Shown: positions 15,990 through 24,948 of the stretch, piece after piece
Layout: every line of letters starts with the position of its first letter
How positions within the stretch are numbered: position 1 is the stretch's first letter
Assembly: GCA_023957115.1 (NCBI GenBank)
Contig: JAMLHN010000014.1
Span: forward strand, 18,787 to 82,786
DNA length: 64,000 bases
Reading direction: 5' to 3'
DNA from: Thermomicrobiales bacterium
GTDB lineage: Bacteria > Chloroflexota > Chloroflexia > Thermomicrobiales > UBA6265
Translations under genes and position numbers: made by a program
Notes under the pieces: generated by a model
Database searches by the model: none
What the model saw: the letters and a program-made list of their open reading frames with translations, nothing else
What the model was told of the DNA's origin: nothing

Positions 15990-16532
15990 ATGGTCGATTT
16001 CGACGACGCCGATGTCAGTACGGTTGGTCGCGGGAGTACTATCTTTTCTCCCAGCCAGCTCGAGGGATGGACGGTGCGAACACCATCGCCACAGGCGCGA
16101 CGGTGGTCGGTGCTGAGTGGATTGGCCCACGGGCTGGTCTGGGCCTTCCCATTCGTGGCGTTTGCCTTTGTCTGGCGACGAGTCGATGGTGACGGGTTCT
16201 GGCCGGCGCTCATCTTTGCGATTGGGATCGTGTTCCTGATCGTGATGCTGCTGAAAGGGATTTTGGCGCCGCGCACCTGGTGGTTTGCCTATACCGATCG
16301 CGAGCTGATCGTCGAGCACGGCATCCTCTTCAAAGCGCGGGATCAACTCTCCTACGAACGGGTGCAGTATCTGGAACGCCGATCCGGGCCGATCATGCGC
16401 CCCCTCGGACTCGCCTCGCTGGCATTCGATACGGCAGCCGGACGCGCAGCCATACCCGCCGCGGTGCAGACCGATATCGACATCATCGAGGATCACGTAC
16501 GGATCGCGATGCAGCGGGTCGAGGCGCTATGA
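15990..16532 (+). CDS. Bacterial PH-domain membrane protein (YdbS-like)
   Basis: 180 residues. Two transmembrane helices at about 42-85 are followed by a bPH2 domain (WWFAYTDRELIVEHGILFKARDQLSYERVQYLE). Proteins of this type occur paired with a larger multi-PH protein, as in the YdbS/YdbT pair of Bacillus, which affects resistance to certain bacteriocins. It overlaps the next gene by four bases (ATGA), matching that pairing. Biochemical role unknown. Confidence 0.82.
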   Translation: MVDFDDADVSTVGRGSTIFSPSQLEGWTVRTPSPQARRWSVLSGLAHGLVWAFPFVAFAFVWRRVDGDGFWPALIFAIGIVFLIVMLLKGILAPRTWWFAYTDRELIVEHGILFKARDQLSYERVQYLERRSGPIMRPLGLASLAFDTAAGRAAIPAAVQTDIDIIEDHVRIAMQRVEAL

Positions 16533-18280
16533 GCACGCGGAGCTCGCGAGCGCTCATCGATGGGCAGATCGTCGACTCCCTCGATGTCGAATCGCAACGG
16601 CTGAGCAAGTTCTCCCTCTTCTGGTATCTGAAGAGCATCCCCGAGCTAACCATGGGAACGATCGCCACGTTGATCCCCGTGATCGTCGGGGCGATCTTTG
16701 CGCTCGGCTTGTTGATCGACTGGGGCATTCGGCGTTCGTTTACCGAAGAGCAGATCGAAACGGCCATCAACTACGACCTCGATTCGATCGACGGAGCCAA
16801 GATCGAGGAATGGATCGAAGGCTCGGCGTTCATCGACTGGATCTCCGGGGTTTCGATCTGGGCGTTCCTCGTTCCGGTGCTTGTGGCATTCACGCTCATC
16901 ATTGGGTGGCTCGTCATCCGCACCCTGCAATGGCGACGTATCCGGTTCGGGATCGAAGATGGCGTGATCTGGATGACCGGCGGGCTGTTTACCGGCTGGG
17001 AGCGCCGTCTTCCCATCGTCCACGTGCAATCGGTCGAGTTCCGCAGCACTCCGCTGCAACGCGTGCTCACCCTGCGGGGCGTTGCCATTTCGTCGGCCGC
17101 TCCAGAAGGAAAGAATGCCTCCATCGAGCTGCTGGCGGTACGTCGTGGCGTTGCCGATGAGCTGGCGGCCAACATGCAGCGGGCGTTCGGCGTTTCGATC
17201 GACACTCCGGAATCGGCTGACGATGCATCGGTGCCCATTGCCATGGTGGGCTGGAAGGATCTCTTCGTCGCAGCGGCCAACAGCTTCGAGGTTCGGCTCA
17301 GCGTCGTTTCGCTGTATGTCGCCTACCAGCTTCTGGGACAAGGTCCGTTCAAACGATGGCGGGACCAGATGATCGGCCAGGTCACCAAATACGCGCAGGA
17401 ACATCACGATCTGGCGCACGTTCTGCTGATCCTGGCCGGCGCGCTGCTCTTCTTCTGGGTTTTCTCGATCGCCATCTATGTCGCCACCTTTGCGCGGTTC
17501 CGGCTTCGCCGCAATGGCATGCTGGCCTTTATCGAGCATGGCTTGCTGACCCGTCGCTGGCGCACGGTGCTGCTGCCCCATGTCCAGGCGTTGAGCTTCA
17601 TCGAGTCGCCGGCGCAACAGTTGATCGATGACGGTTCGCTGCGCATGACATTGCCCGGGACCACCCGCGACAGCCTGGAACGAACGATGCTCTTACCGGC
17701 GGTCGACCGGAGTGTGACGATCGATGTGCTCGAACGGCTCTTCGCCGAGATCGCCCCGGAAACCGGCAACGCCTTACGCACGATCCAGGGATCCCTGCAT
17801 CGTCTTCCGCCCTCGGCACGCCGTTCCTATCTGCTTCGTTGGGTCTGGCGCCTGCTGCCGGTGACCTCGATTCTGGTCATCGGCATGTATCTCATCCCGG
17901 GTGGGCTCAATCCCCTTTGGGGGGGTCTGCCCCTGGTGGTCATCGGGGCATTTGGGGCATGGCTGGGCAACATTCGCTTCCGGGACGCCGGCTGGCGGGT
18001 GGACGAGCGGGGCGTGCTGGCGGTACGCGAGCGTGGGTTGAGCCGGGTAACTCGTGTTGCGCGCCGCGAACGCCTGGTCTGGACCCGCGCAAGCCAGCTC
18101 CGCCTGTTCGCCGGCAAGAACGTGACCTTCGTCGCGAGTGTGGCCGGGGCGGGCGCGCGTCCCGGTATCCTGTCGAAAATCCTCGGATACGGGCTGGTAT
18201 CCCGAAGCGACAGTCGCTTCCGGGTCCGCGGTCTGCTGGATACCGAGGCGATCGAGCTTATCGATCGATTGGGGAAATGA
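16529..18280 (+). CDS. Large multi-PH-domain membrane protein (YdbT-like)
   Basis: 583 residues with the start at 16529 overlapping the previous stop. It has three bPH2-type domains separated by paired transmembrane helices: helices about 45-70 and 110-135, PH domain about 140-210 (GVIWMTGGLFTGWERRLPIVHVQSVEF), helices near 255 and 300, PH about 325-395 (RRNGMLAFIEHGLLTRRWRTVLLPHVQALSF), helices about 440-480, and a last PH about 485-580. The domain order matches YdbT. A heptameric repeat begins immediately after the stop codon. Confidence 0.82.
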   Translation: MSTRSSRALIDGQIVDSLDVESQRLSKFSLFWYLKSIPELTMGTIATLIPVIVGAIFALGLLIDWGIRRSFTEEQIETAINYDLDSIDGAKIEEWIEGSAFIDWISGVSIWAFLVPVLVAFTLIIGWLVIRTLQWRRIRFGIEDGVIWMTGGLFTGWERRLPIVHVQSVEFRSTPLQRVLTLRGVAISSAAPEGKNASIELLAVRRGVADELAANMQRAFGVSIDTPESADDASVPIAMVGWKDLFVAAANSFEVRLSVVSLYVAYQLLGQGPFKRWRDQMIGQVTKYAQEHHDLAHVLLILAGALLFFWVFSIAIYVATFARFRLRRNGMLAFIEHGLLTRRWRTVLLPHVQALSFIESPAQQLIDDGSLRMTLPGTTRDSLERTMLLPAVDRSVTIDVLERLFAEIAPETGNALRTIQGSLHRLPPSARRSYLLRWVWRLLPVTSILVIGMYLIPGGLNPLWGGLPLVVIGAFGAWLGNIRFRDAGWRVDERGVLAVRERGLSRVTRVARRERLVWTRASQLRLFAGKNVTFVASVAGAGARPGILSKILGYGLVSRSDSRFRVRGLLDTEAIELIDRLGK

Positions 18281-18281
18281 G

Positions 18282-18336
18282 GAGTTGGGATTTAGGAGTT
18301 CGGCTTTCCCAGCTCCCAACACCTAACTCCCAAACA
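18282..18336. repeat. Heptameric palindromic repeat (GAGTTGG dialect)
   Basis: Units GAGTTGG, GATTTAG, GAGTTCG, GCTTTCC, CAGCTCC, CAACACC, TAACTCC begin two bases after the TGA of the YdbT-like gene. The first half pairs with the second to form an imperfect hairpin, so it may act as a terminator. Confidence 0.75.
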
Positions 18337-18375
18337 AGGCGAACGTTCGCGGAACGAGCCGCGCTGAAACTTGGT

Positions 18376-18389
18376 ATGTTTTTGTAACG
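18376..18389. promoter_or_regulatory. Shared 14-mer ATGTTTTTGTAACG upstream of DoxX-type gene
   Basis: Exact second copy of the motif at 9584-9597, 114 bases before the start codon at 18504. Confidence 0.45.
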
Positions 18390-18503
18390 AGGCCCCCTGA
18401 AAAAACCCATCGGGCGAAACGTTCCTGCCCTAAGATGTCGGTAATGAAGTTATGCGCGTTGCAGGCTTCCGCCGGGATTTATCGCAAGGTGTGGAGGTGC
18501 GAA

Positions 18504-19340
18504 ATGACACGGCAACGAACGTATTCGATCACGGCTCTCGCAGCAGCTTTGTACGTTTTCCTCTGTTGGGCGTTCGCGGACGGGATGTTCGCGCTCGATG
18601 CACTCTGGGACTCGGACGCCATCGCAGGGTCCAACATCTGGACCTATGTGTTCATCGCGTTGATCATCATTGCCGGTGTCTACCAGGCCCGGAAGCTGCC
18701 GGATAACGGCATCGCGATCCAACCGACGCATGATGAGGCACTCGCAACTCCAGGACAGGTCGACGATCCTGTCTGGTGGAAGCTTCTTCTTGGCAATGTC
18801 TACTTCTCGCTGATCTGGCTGCCGCTTCGCTTCTTTGTCGGCCGCGAATGGCTGAGCTCGGGCGAGGGCAAGGTGCGCGGTGGTGACTTTACCTCGGGCG
18901 AAAGCCTGGCCGGATATTGGACCAATGCCGTCGCAGTTCCCGAGCAGGGTCGCCCGTTGATCAGTTACGGCTGGTACCGCGATTTCCTGCAGTACATGCT
19001 GGACCGTGAGTGGTACACGTGGTTTGCCGATCTCGTCATGTGGGGTGAGGTTCTGATTGGACTCGGTATCCTGGTTGGAGCGCTGGTCGGTATCGCCGCC
19101 TTCTTCGGAACGGTCATGAACTTCAGCTTCCAGCTCGCTGGTACGACCAGCAGCAACCCGGTCCTCTTCGGACTGAGCGTCTTCCTCATCCTGGCCTGGA
19201 AGGTTGCTGGATACTGGGGACTCGATCGCTACTTGCTGCCGCTGCTGGGCACACCATGGCACCGCGGCGCGATCTTCGAAGGCGACAAGGGCGCACCCCC
19301 CACCACTCCGGTTGTGGGTGGCCAGCTCCGAACCAACTAA
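18504..19340 (+). CDS. DoxX-family membrane protein (DoxD/TQO-like)
   Basis: 278 residues with about six hydrophobic segments. The second half (GYWTNAVAVPEQGRPLISYGWYRDFLQYML, then LVMWGEVLIGLGILVGAL, then AAFFGTVMNFSFQLAGTTSSNP) is typical of DoxX/DoxD proteins. Some of these form the quinone-reducing part of thiosulfate:quinone oxidoreductase. No sulfur genes are next to it, so its electron donor is open. The start at 18504 has GGAGGTG seven bases upstream. It is followed by a strong terminator. Confidence 0.8.
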   Translation: MTRQRTYSITALAAALYVFLCWAFADGMFALDALWDSDAIAGSNIWTYVFIALIIIAGVYQARKLPDNGIAIQPTHDEALATPGQVDDPVWWKLLLGNVYFSLIWLPLRFFVGREWLSSGEGKVRGGDFTSGESLAGYWTNAVAVPEQGRPLISYGWYRDFLQYMLDREWYTWFADLVMWGEVLIGLGILVGALVGIAAFFGTVMNFSFQLAGTTSSNPVLFGLSVFLILAWKVAGYWGLDRYLLPLLGTPWHRGAIFEGDKGAPPTTPVVGGQLRTN

Positions 19341-19387
19341 CCCGCGGGACGGAGCGAGCCGGCTAACTCGCCCACCGCACACAACGA

Positions 19388-19425
19388 CGAAACGGCCGGG
19401 AGAAATCCCCCGGCCGTTTCGTTTT
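19388..19425 (+). terminator. Rho-independent terminator after the DoxX gene
   Basis: The 13-bp stem CGAAACGGCCGGG pairs with CCCGGCCGTTTCG across an 8-base loop and is followed by TTTT. It lies 47 bases after the DoxX stop. Confidence 0.85.
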
Positions 19426-19445
19426 GGTCGTTGGCCACGTGGGGT

Positions 19446-19643
19446 CTACTGCCAGCTGGCGTCTTCCCACGTAATCACTTCATCCGCCACCGCATAGGCT
19501 TCGGCCAGCTCGAACGAGAGCACCTTGGCCTTCAATGTTTCATCGTTGCGCGGCTGATAGACGATAACCTGAAGCGGATAGCTCAGCCCGGTCTCCTCTG
19601 CGGTAACCGTATAGCGCGTGACCTCTGTGCCGACGAACTCCAT
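19446..19643 (-). CDS. Small hypothetical protein, 65 aa
   Basis: Starts MEFVGTEVTRYTVTAEETG and ends EVITWEDASWQ. It is acidic, with no signal peptide or membrane helix. GGAGGAG eight bases before the ATG makes translation likely. It sits alone between a terminator and the tag gene. No family recognised. Confidence 0.6.
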   Translation of the reverse strand: MEFVGTEVTRYTVTAEETGLSYPLQVIVYQPRNDETLKAKVLSFELAEAYAVADEVITWEDASWQ

Positions 19644-19892
19644 GTCTCATACTCCTCCATTAATTGCCTCGCCTCGTGTTGCGAGCCGTTCAACCTATCG
19701 TTCCCGGGCACATTCCCGGAGCTCCTCTACTGGATCGGTTCGCGGGGCGGATCTCCTCTTACATCGTCCGTTCTCCCACGTTCTTTCCACGATGAGCATC
19801 GTACGTCCGTTGCAGCACGGGCACTATCCGTAAGATGGCGTATTCGGCGTGGCGCCAATCCTGGCAATCCTACGTACGTAAAGTGAGGGACT

Positions 19893-20477
19893 ATGTCCGA
19901 GGTAGTTGGAATTGGGATCGATGGACGGCCAAAATGCTTCTGGTGTCTCGGGACGGCGACCTACGAGGCCTATCACGATGAGGAATGGGGTGAGCCCATC
20001 CGGGATGACAAGGATCTCTTCGCCAAGCTGATGCTGGACGGGTTCCAGGCGGGGCTTTCCTGGAGCACCATCCTCCACAAGCGCGAGAACTTCGACCGCG
20101 CGTTCGACGGGTGGGATCCGGAAACGATCGCCCGCTATACGCAGGACGATGTCGACCGGCTGATGGCGGATGCGGGTATCGTGCGCAACCGGCTCAAGGT
20201 CAACGGCGCGGTCAAGAACGCCCGTGCCTATCTCCAGCTCGTCGAAGAGGAAGGCGCGTTCTCCGACTACCTCTGGTCCTTCGTCGGCGGAGACACGATC
20301 GTTATGCGTCCGGTTGGACCGGAGGACTTCCGCGCCACCAGCCCGGAATCCGACGCCATGTCCAAAGCGCTCAAACAGCGCGGATTCACCTTTGTCGGAA
20401 GCACCATCTGCTACGCCTTCATGCAGGCAGTCGGCATGATCGACGATCACGTCGTGGGCTGCTGGCGCGCCCAATAG
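19893..20477 (+). CDS. tag: DNA-3-methyladenine glycosylase I (Tag)
   Basis: 194 residues. Tag removes 3-methyladenine from alkylated DNA. The zinc site is present: Cys15 (KCFWC), the YHDEEWG motif with His28, and the C-terminal DDHVVGC with His and Cys four residues apart. The helix-hairpin-helix region DDVDRLMADAGIVRNRLKV and the catalytic-pocket motif LMLDGFQAGLSWSTIL are intact. A heptameric repeat starts at the base after its TAG. Confidence 0.95.
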   Translation: MSEVVGIGIDGRPKCFWCLGTATYEAYHDEEWGEPIRDDKDLFAKLMLDGFQAGLSWSTILHKRENFDRAFDGWDPETIARYTQDDVDRLMADAGIVRNRLKVNGAVKNARAYLQLVEEEGAFSDYLWSFVGGDTIVMRPVGPEDFRATSPESDAMSKALKQRGFTFVGSTICYAFMQAVGMIDDHVVGCWRAQ

Positions 20478-20519
20478 CAGGCGGCAGGCAGCACGCAGAA
20501 TTGCGCAGTCAGTAGACGT
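20478..20519. repeat. Heptameric repeat (GCAGGCA/GCACGCA/GCAGTCA dialect)
   Basis: GCAGGCG, GCAGGCA, GCACGCA, GAATTGC, GCAGTCA, GTAGACG beginning immediately after the tag stop codon. A small hairpin (CCGGAGC-5-GCTCCGG, 20526-20544) follows. Confidence 0.7.
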
Positions 20520-20552
20520 GAGTGACCGGAGCCAGATGCTCCGGCCACTCGT

Positions 20553-20594
20553 CTCAGGACTCAGGGCCCAGGACCCAAGACTTGGGCCCTGGTC
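20553..20594. repeat. Heptameric repeat (CTCAGGA/CCCAGGA dialect)
   Basis: CTCAGGA, CTCAGGG, CCCAGGA, CCCAAGA, CTTGGGC, CCTGGTC. Its end touches the stop codon (20594-20596) of the minus-strand solute-binding protein gene. The GGGCCCAGGACCCAAG centre is self-complementary with CTTGGGCCCTGG. Confidence 0.75.
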
Positions 20595-21883
20595 TACCCG
20601 ATCTCTGCTTCCAGGTCCGCGATCATCTGATCGACCGCTTCTTCCGGGGTCGCCTGACCGGTCAGCACCTGCTGGAAGTTCGGCAGCACCGAGGTGCCCG
20701 CCCAGCCAGGCGCGCCGACAAAGCTCAACGGGCCGACTCCAACCGGAATCGCGTCGATTGCGGCCTGGTAGATTGGGTTCTCGGTGATGCGCGGATCGGC
20801 TGCTGCTTGCGAGGAAGCCGGGAAGTATCCCGTTGCCTCCAGGAACGCCACCGCGGCATCCGGCGTGGTCCATTCGGTCAGCCACGCCCAGGCAGCATCT
20901 CCATTGTCTTCCTTGCACAGACCGTTGTACTGCGGGGAGACGCCCTGGATACGCAGCGCCGGACCGGCCGGCACCATTGCCGTCGAGAACTCCACACCTG
21001 GCTCCAGGTCGGCCGAGATCTCGGCCAGCGAGCCCGTATGGTGCAGCACCATCGCGGTCTGGCCGGTGCGGAACGCCTGCATGATCTGCGAATAGCTATC
21101 GTTCGGGGCGCTCGGCGGCACGGCTCCATCGGTCGTGAAAAGTCCGGCATAGAAGGCGATTGCCTCGATCGCCTTGTCGCGATCGATGACCGGAATACCA
21201 TTCTCATCGGCGGACAAGCCGCCATAGGCACGCATGACGTTTTGGATACCGCCCTGACCGCCGTCGCCGCCACGCAATCCGAAGCCGTATCGATCGTTTT
21301 CCGCGTCGGTCAGCGCGATAGCCGCTGCCTGGAGGTCTTCCCAGGTGTCTGGCGCCGCCAGACCGGCTTCGTCGAACCAGTCCTTACGGTAGTAGAGCCA
21401 ATCGACGAAGAGGAACGCGGGAAGCCCGTAGATCTGCCCGTCGATCGTCGCCGCCTCCATCAGACTCGGATCGATACCGGAGCTACCGTCCCAGGCGTTG
21501 AACCGCTCGGTCAGGTCGATGAGTCCGCCCAACGCCAGCATGTCCGGAATACGATCGGCGGCGGCCATGGTGGTATTCGGCAGCGATCCTCCCACCGCGG
21601 CAGTCGTGAACTGCGTCATGAAATCGGCATTCGGGATGTTCTCGGAGATGATGGCGACTCCGGGGTGCGCCTCCTCGAACACGGCGGTGATCTGCTCGAG
21701 CCCCAGCATTTCCGAATCGCTGGTGAAATGGTGCCAGTAGGAGATATCTCCCTCCAGCGCGTCATCCTGCGCCATTACGGGGACGTGGCCGAGTCCCGCA
21801 ACTGCGGCCGCGCCCATCGAGGCGCCGAGCAACGTGCGGCGATTGACCCGTACGTTGCCGAGGGAAGGATTCGATCGGTTCAT
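20594..21883 (-). CDS. Extracellular sugar-binding protein of ABC importer A
   Basis: 429 residues, family 1 solute-binding protein. The N-terminus has a Tat-like signal (RVNRRTLLGASMGAAAVAG) ending near VMAQDD. The mature protein shows the standard order ISYWHHFTSDSEM, FEEAHPGVAI, PAFLFVDWLYYRKDWFDEAG and the C-terminal FQQVLTGQATPEEAVDQM helix. AAAGGAG precedes the ATG at 21883. It is the last gene of the run gntR, permease, permease, binding protein. The cargo is probably an oligosaccharide or glycoside; it cannot be named. Confidence 0.9.
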   Translation of the reverse strand: MNRSNPSLGNVRVNRRTLLGASMGAAAVAGLGHVPVMAQDDALEGDISYWHHFTSDSEMLGLEQITAVFEEAHPGVAIISENIPNADFMTQFTTAAVGGSLPNTTMAAADRIPDMLALGGLIDLTERFNAWDGSSGIDPSLMEAATIDGQIYGLPAFLFVDWLYYRKDWFDEAGLAAPDTWEDLQAAAIALTDAENDRYGFGLRGGDGGQGGIQNVMRAYGGLSADENGIPVIDRDKAIEAIAFYAGLFTTDGAVPPSAPNDSYSQIMQAFRTGQTAMVLHHTGSLAEISADLEPGVEFSTAMVPAGPALRIQGVSPQYNGLCKEDNGDAAWAWLTEWTTPDAAVAFLEATGYFPASSQAAADPRITENPIYQAAIDAIPVGVGPLSFVGAPGWAGTSVLPNFQQVLTGQATPEEAVDQMIADLEAEIG

Positions 21884-21945
21884 AGTGCGCGTTCTCCTTT
21901 GAATCGAGCGTTCGATGAGCTCCGATTGGTGATCCGCTTGTGGTG

Positions 21946-22863
21946 TTATCCCTTCACACCTCCTGCCATCAGGCCGCTGACCAGCGCCCGCTGGACAATG
22001 GCGAAGCCGATAATGATCGGAATGATGCTGATGATTCCGCTGGCGCTCAGCACGCCCCACGGCATCTGGAACTCGCCGACCATGAGCTGCAAGCCCACCG
22101 GCCAGGTACGGGCGCCGTTGGCCGTCGTCAGCAGCAAGGCCCAGACATATTCGTTCCAGGCGCCAATGGCGATGAAGACCGTTGTCGCGGCGATGCCCTG
22201 CCGCGCCAGGGGCAGGACGATCCGCACCAGCGCTCCCAACCGGGTCGAGCCATCCACCCGGGATGCCTCTTCGAGGTCGGGCGGGATCCCATCGAAGAAC
22301 CCCTTGAGCATCCAGACACAGAGCGGCAGCAGAAAGGTCGTATAGGTCAGGGCCAGGCCGAAATGGCTGTCGAAGAGCCCCAGGTTCCGCAGCATGATGA
22401 AGAGTGGAATCAGCAGCAAGGTGAATGGGAACATCCGGATGACGAGGTAGAAGATCATCAATCCGCTTCGTCCCCGGAAGCGATAGCGCGAGATGCTGTA
22501 GGCCGCGACCGTGCCGATGGTGATCGACATGAGTACGGTCAGCCCGGTCACGATGGCGCTGTTGCGCAGTAGGCGCGGATACCCCGACCGTTCCCAAAGC
22601 GTTTGGTAGTTCTCGATGTTCAGCGACTTCGGCAGCCACGTGAAACTGCGCGAAACGATCTCGCCCTCGGTTTTGAACGAGGTCAGCACGGTCCAGACGA
22701 TCGGCCCCATCGCGAACAAGACCACGAGCACGACCACGATTGCGGCAACCACATCGTAGAAGCGTCGTATACGCCGCAACGACCCGAATGGCATCCACGA
22801 TTTCGCCGGTTCGATCGCCGGTACGTGGGAAAAAGGACCGGTCTGTTCGGCAGTAACGCTCAT
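21946..22863 (-). CDS. ABC sugar permease, MalG type (importer A)
   Basis: 305 residues, six transmembrane helices. The EAA loop for ATPase contact is LEEASRVDGSTRLGALVRIVLPLA, followed by WNEYVWALL and the closing RALVSGLMAGGVKG. GGAG lies nine bases before the ATG. It is five bases from the upstream permease gene. This cluster has no ATPase of its own, so it probably uses a shared MsmX/UgpC-type ATPase such as those at 33919 or 38895. Confidence 0.92.
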   Translation of the reverse strand: MSVTAEQTGPFSHVPAIEPAKSWMPFGSLRRIRRFYDVVAAIVVVLVVLFAMGPIVWTVLTSFKTEGEIVSRSFTWLPKSLNIENYQTLWERSGYPRLLRNSAIVTGLTVLMSITIGTVAAYSISRYRFRGRSGLMIFYLVIRMFPFTLLLIPLFIMLRNLGLFDSHFGLALTYTTFLLPLCVWMLKGFFDGIPPDLEEASRVDGSTRLGALVRIVLPLARQGIAATTVFIAIGAWNEYVWALLLTTANGARTWPVGLQLMVGEFQMPWGVLSASGIISIIPIIIGFAIVQRALVSGLMAGGVKG

Positions 22864-22868
22864 CAGTC

Positions 22869-23828
22869 TTACTCCTTCGTGACGCCCGAGGCGCGCACAT
22901 AGACGACGGTGAACGCCATCAGACAGAAGAGCGCCAGCACGGAAAGCGCCGCCGCGTAGCCAAAGTCGAACCGGAGATACGCGGTTTGGAACCCATAGAG
23001 CGCGATGGTTTGGGTTGCGTTGCCAGGGCCACCGCCGGTGAGCACCAGCAGAATATCCGGCGAATTGAACAACCCGATCACCCGCAGGATCGTGGCTCCG
23101 ACGATGACCGGCATCAGCATCGGAATCGTGATGTCGCGGAACCGTTGAAATGTCCCGCTGCCGTCCACACTCGATGCTTCGTAATACTCACTCGGAATGG
23201 CGTACAACCCCGCCAGGAAGAAGAGCGTGAAGAATGCGAAGTTCTTCCAGAGCTCGACGACCAGCACCTCGTACAGGGCGGTGCTCGGATTCGTGAACCA
23301 GGCGTGCCCACGCTCCAGCACGCCGATCCGGCTCAGGAGCTCATTGATTACCCCCAGCCGCGAATCGAGCATCAGCCGCCACATGTTGGCCGAGACGACC
23401 GATGGCAGCAACCAGGGGATGAGCACCAGCACCGCGGCAATGCGAAATCCCTTGAGCGACCGGTGCAGCGCCAACGCGGTGATCATGCCGAGGATGAACT
23501 GACTGATCGATCCGACCGTTACCCAGATCAACGTGTTCTTGAGCGCAATTCGGATCGTTTTGTCAGAGAGCATGTCGCGATAGTGCTCGAGTCCGATCCA
23601 CGGCCGACCGAGCGCCGGCCGGTTGAGCCGGTATTCGTGAAAGCTGAGCCAGATACCGCTGATGACCGGGTAGACCACCACTGCCGTCACCAGAATCAGA
23701 CTCGGAATGAGGAGGAGATAGGCCCAGTACTTTCCTTCGATCAACGCATAGATCACGTTCGACGAGGTCGACTGGGAGTCGTCGCGTACAGTGGCGGCCG
23801 TCTCCCGGGTCGTGACGGTGTCGCTCAT
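22869..23828 (-). CDS. ABC sugar permease, MalF type (importer A)
   Basis: 319 residues, six predicted helices. The EAA loop is YYEASSVDGSGTFQRFRDITIPML, and the NSPDILLVLTGGGPGNAT segment is typical of MalF-like subunits. The start at 23828 overlaps the stop of the GntR gene by four bases (ATGA), with GGGGAGGGG upstream. The chosen start avoids a short upstream extension inside gntR. Confidence 0.92.
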   Translation of the reverse strand: MSDTVTTRETAATVRDDSQSTSSNVIYALIEGKYWAYLLLIPSLILVTAVVVYPVISGIWLSFHEYRLNRPALGRPWIGLEHYRDMLSDKTIRIALKNTLIWVTVGSISQFILGMITALALHRSLKGFRIAAVLVLIPWLLPSVVSANMWRLMLDSRLGVINELLSRIGVLERGHAWFTNPSTALYEVLVVELWKNFAFFTLFFLAGLYAIPSEYYEASSVDGSGTFQRFRDITIPMLMPVIVGATILRVIGLFNSPDILLVLTGGGPGNATQTIALYGFQTAYLRFDFGYAAALSVLALFCLMAFTVVYVRASGVTKE

Positions 23829-24652
23829 GCCGGCCCCTCCCCGCACAGGTCGGTCTTGTCCAAGTCAGGGTCGCCGGTGCGTTGGGTGACAGCCTTGGCG
23901 GTGTAGACAATGTGGTCCGACATGGCTCCGGCCGCCGCATCGCCGTCCTGGTTGGCAATGGCGACCAGGATGGCTCGGTGATGTCCCACCGCCGCCCGAA
24001 ACGAGCCTGCCTGGTGGGCAACCAATGGAACGACATCGTGTTGCAGGTCGCGCGCGGTGGCGACCGCTACTTCGTAGTAGGGATTGCCACTGGCACGTGC
24101 GATCGCCAGGTGGAACCGGTCGTCGATCTCGCCGAAGCGCTCCAGCTGCCCAGCAGCGACGATGTCGGCCATCGCCTCGTCGGTTTGCTCGATCTCCGCC
24201 AGCTGGGCCGGTGTGCGCCGGAGGGCGGCAAAGCTGGCCGCATCCGACTCCAGCGCGCGCCGAAATTCGAACAGCCGCTCGACCGATTCCATATCGGGAG
24301 AAACCGAGAGGGTAAATGCACGGGTGATCGTCGGCGTCGTATTGAGCACGTAGATCCCGCTACCCTGGCGGGCTTCGACCATGCCCAGTGCGCCAAGCAC
24401 CTTGATCGCCTCGCGGATCACACCCCGGCTGACGCCAAACGCGGCGCTGAGCTCGCGCTCGGTGGGCAAGCGCTCTCCGGAAGAGAGACCGCCATCTCGA
24501 ATCGATTCCGCAATCTGCCGAACCACACGCTCGTACGAGCGTGTGACGGTGACCGCCTGATAGCTGGAGCTCATCCTGGGGAGATCGGTATGGGAGTGAG
24601 CGGAGCCCTTCCGGCCCACATTGCCGGAGGGGCTGGCATTCGTCATCGACAT
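23825..24652 (-). CDS. GntR-family (FadR subfamily) transcriptional regulator
   Basis: 275 residues. A winged helix-turn-helix (about 45-115: RQIAESIRDGGLSSGERLPTERELSAAFGVSRGVIREAI) is followed by an all-alpha FCD ligand-binding domain (about 130-255) with the metal-binding His residues of FCD domains (DDRFHLAIARASGN, VGHHRAIL, MSDHI). It probably represses the importer A genes it overlaps and is released by a metabolite of the imported substrate. A candidate promoter and operator lie just upstream (24687-24736). The start is less certain: 24652 is preferred, 24574 is an alternative. Confidence 0.88.
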   Translation of the reverse strand: MSMTNASPSGNVGRKGSAHSHTDLPRMSSSYQAVTVTRSYERVVRQIAESIRDGGLSSGERLPTERELSAAFGVSRGVIREAIKVLGALGMVEARQGSGIYVLNTTPTITRAFTLSVSPDMESVERLFEFRRALESDAASFAALRRTPAQLAEIEQTDEAMADIVAAGQLERFGEIDDRFHLAIARASGNPYYEVAVATARDLQHDVVPLVAHQAGSFRAAVGHHRAILVAIANQDGDAAAGAMSDHIVYTAKAVTQRTGDPDLDKTDLCGEGPA

Positions 24653-24686
24653 GCCACTTCTCTCTGCCAGACATCGAATCATCTGG

Positions 24687-24697
24687 TTGTCGGACCA
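24687..24697. promoter_or_regulatory. Candidate GntR/FadR operator
   Basis: TTGTCGGACCA fits the TNGTNNNACNA consensus of FadR-type GntR regulators. It lies between the predicted -10 box and the gntR start codon, where binding would block transcription. Confidence 0.5.
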
Positions 24698-24707
24698 ATT
24701 CCATCCG

Positions 24708-24736
24708 ATGGTATCCAGTCGATCCAGAATTGTCAA
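24708..24736 (-). promoter_or_regulatory. Sigma70-type promoter of the gntR-importer A operon
   Basis: On the minus strand a perfect TTGACA (24736-24731) is followed by a 17-base spacer and TACCAT (24713-24708), 56 bases before the gntR start. Confidence 0.6.
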
Positions 24737-24740
24737 TTTC

Positions 24741-24765
24741 GATCCAGTGGTCCAGAGTCCAGAGC
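24741..24765. repeat. Short heptameric repeat (GTCCAGA dialect)
   Basis: GATCCAGTGGTCCAGAGTCCAGAG next to the gntR promoter. This copy is not at a gene 3' end. Confidence 0.45.
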
Positions 24766-24948
24766 GAAGGTCAAGAACCAGCTTGCGGAATATCAAGCGC
24801 CATATTCCGTAGCCGCCGGCCCGGTGCCGGCGGATGTTCGCTCGGCACAGGGCCGGCAGCTACCGGTGCTCCCCAGTGGAGGTGTGGCGATAGGGAACGG
24901 CCCGGAACCGATCGGTTCCGGGCGTCGATGGCTGAGTTGTTGGGCAAG

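Noticed and set aside
20522..22345. 607-codon plus-strand frame
   Set aside because: Antisense to the binding protein and permease of importer A; it begins in a heptamer repeat and has no RBS or family motifs.
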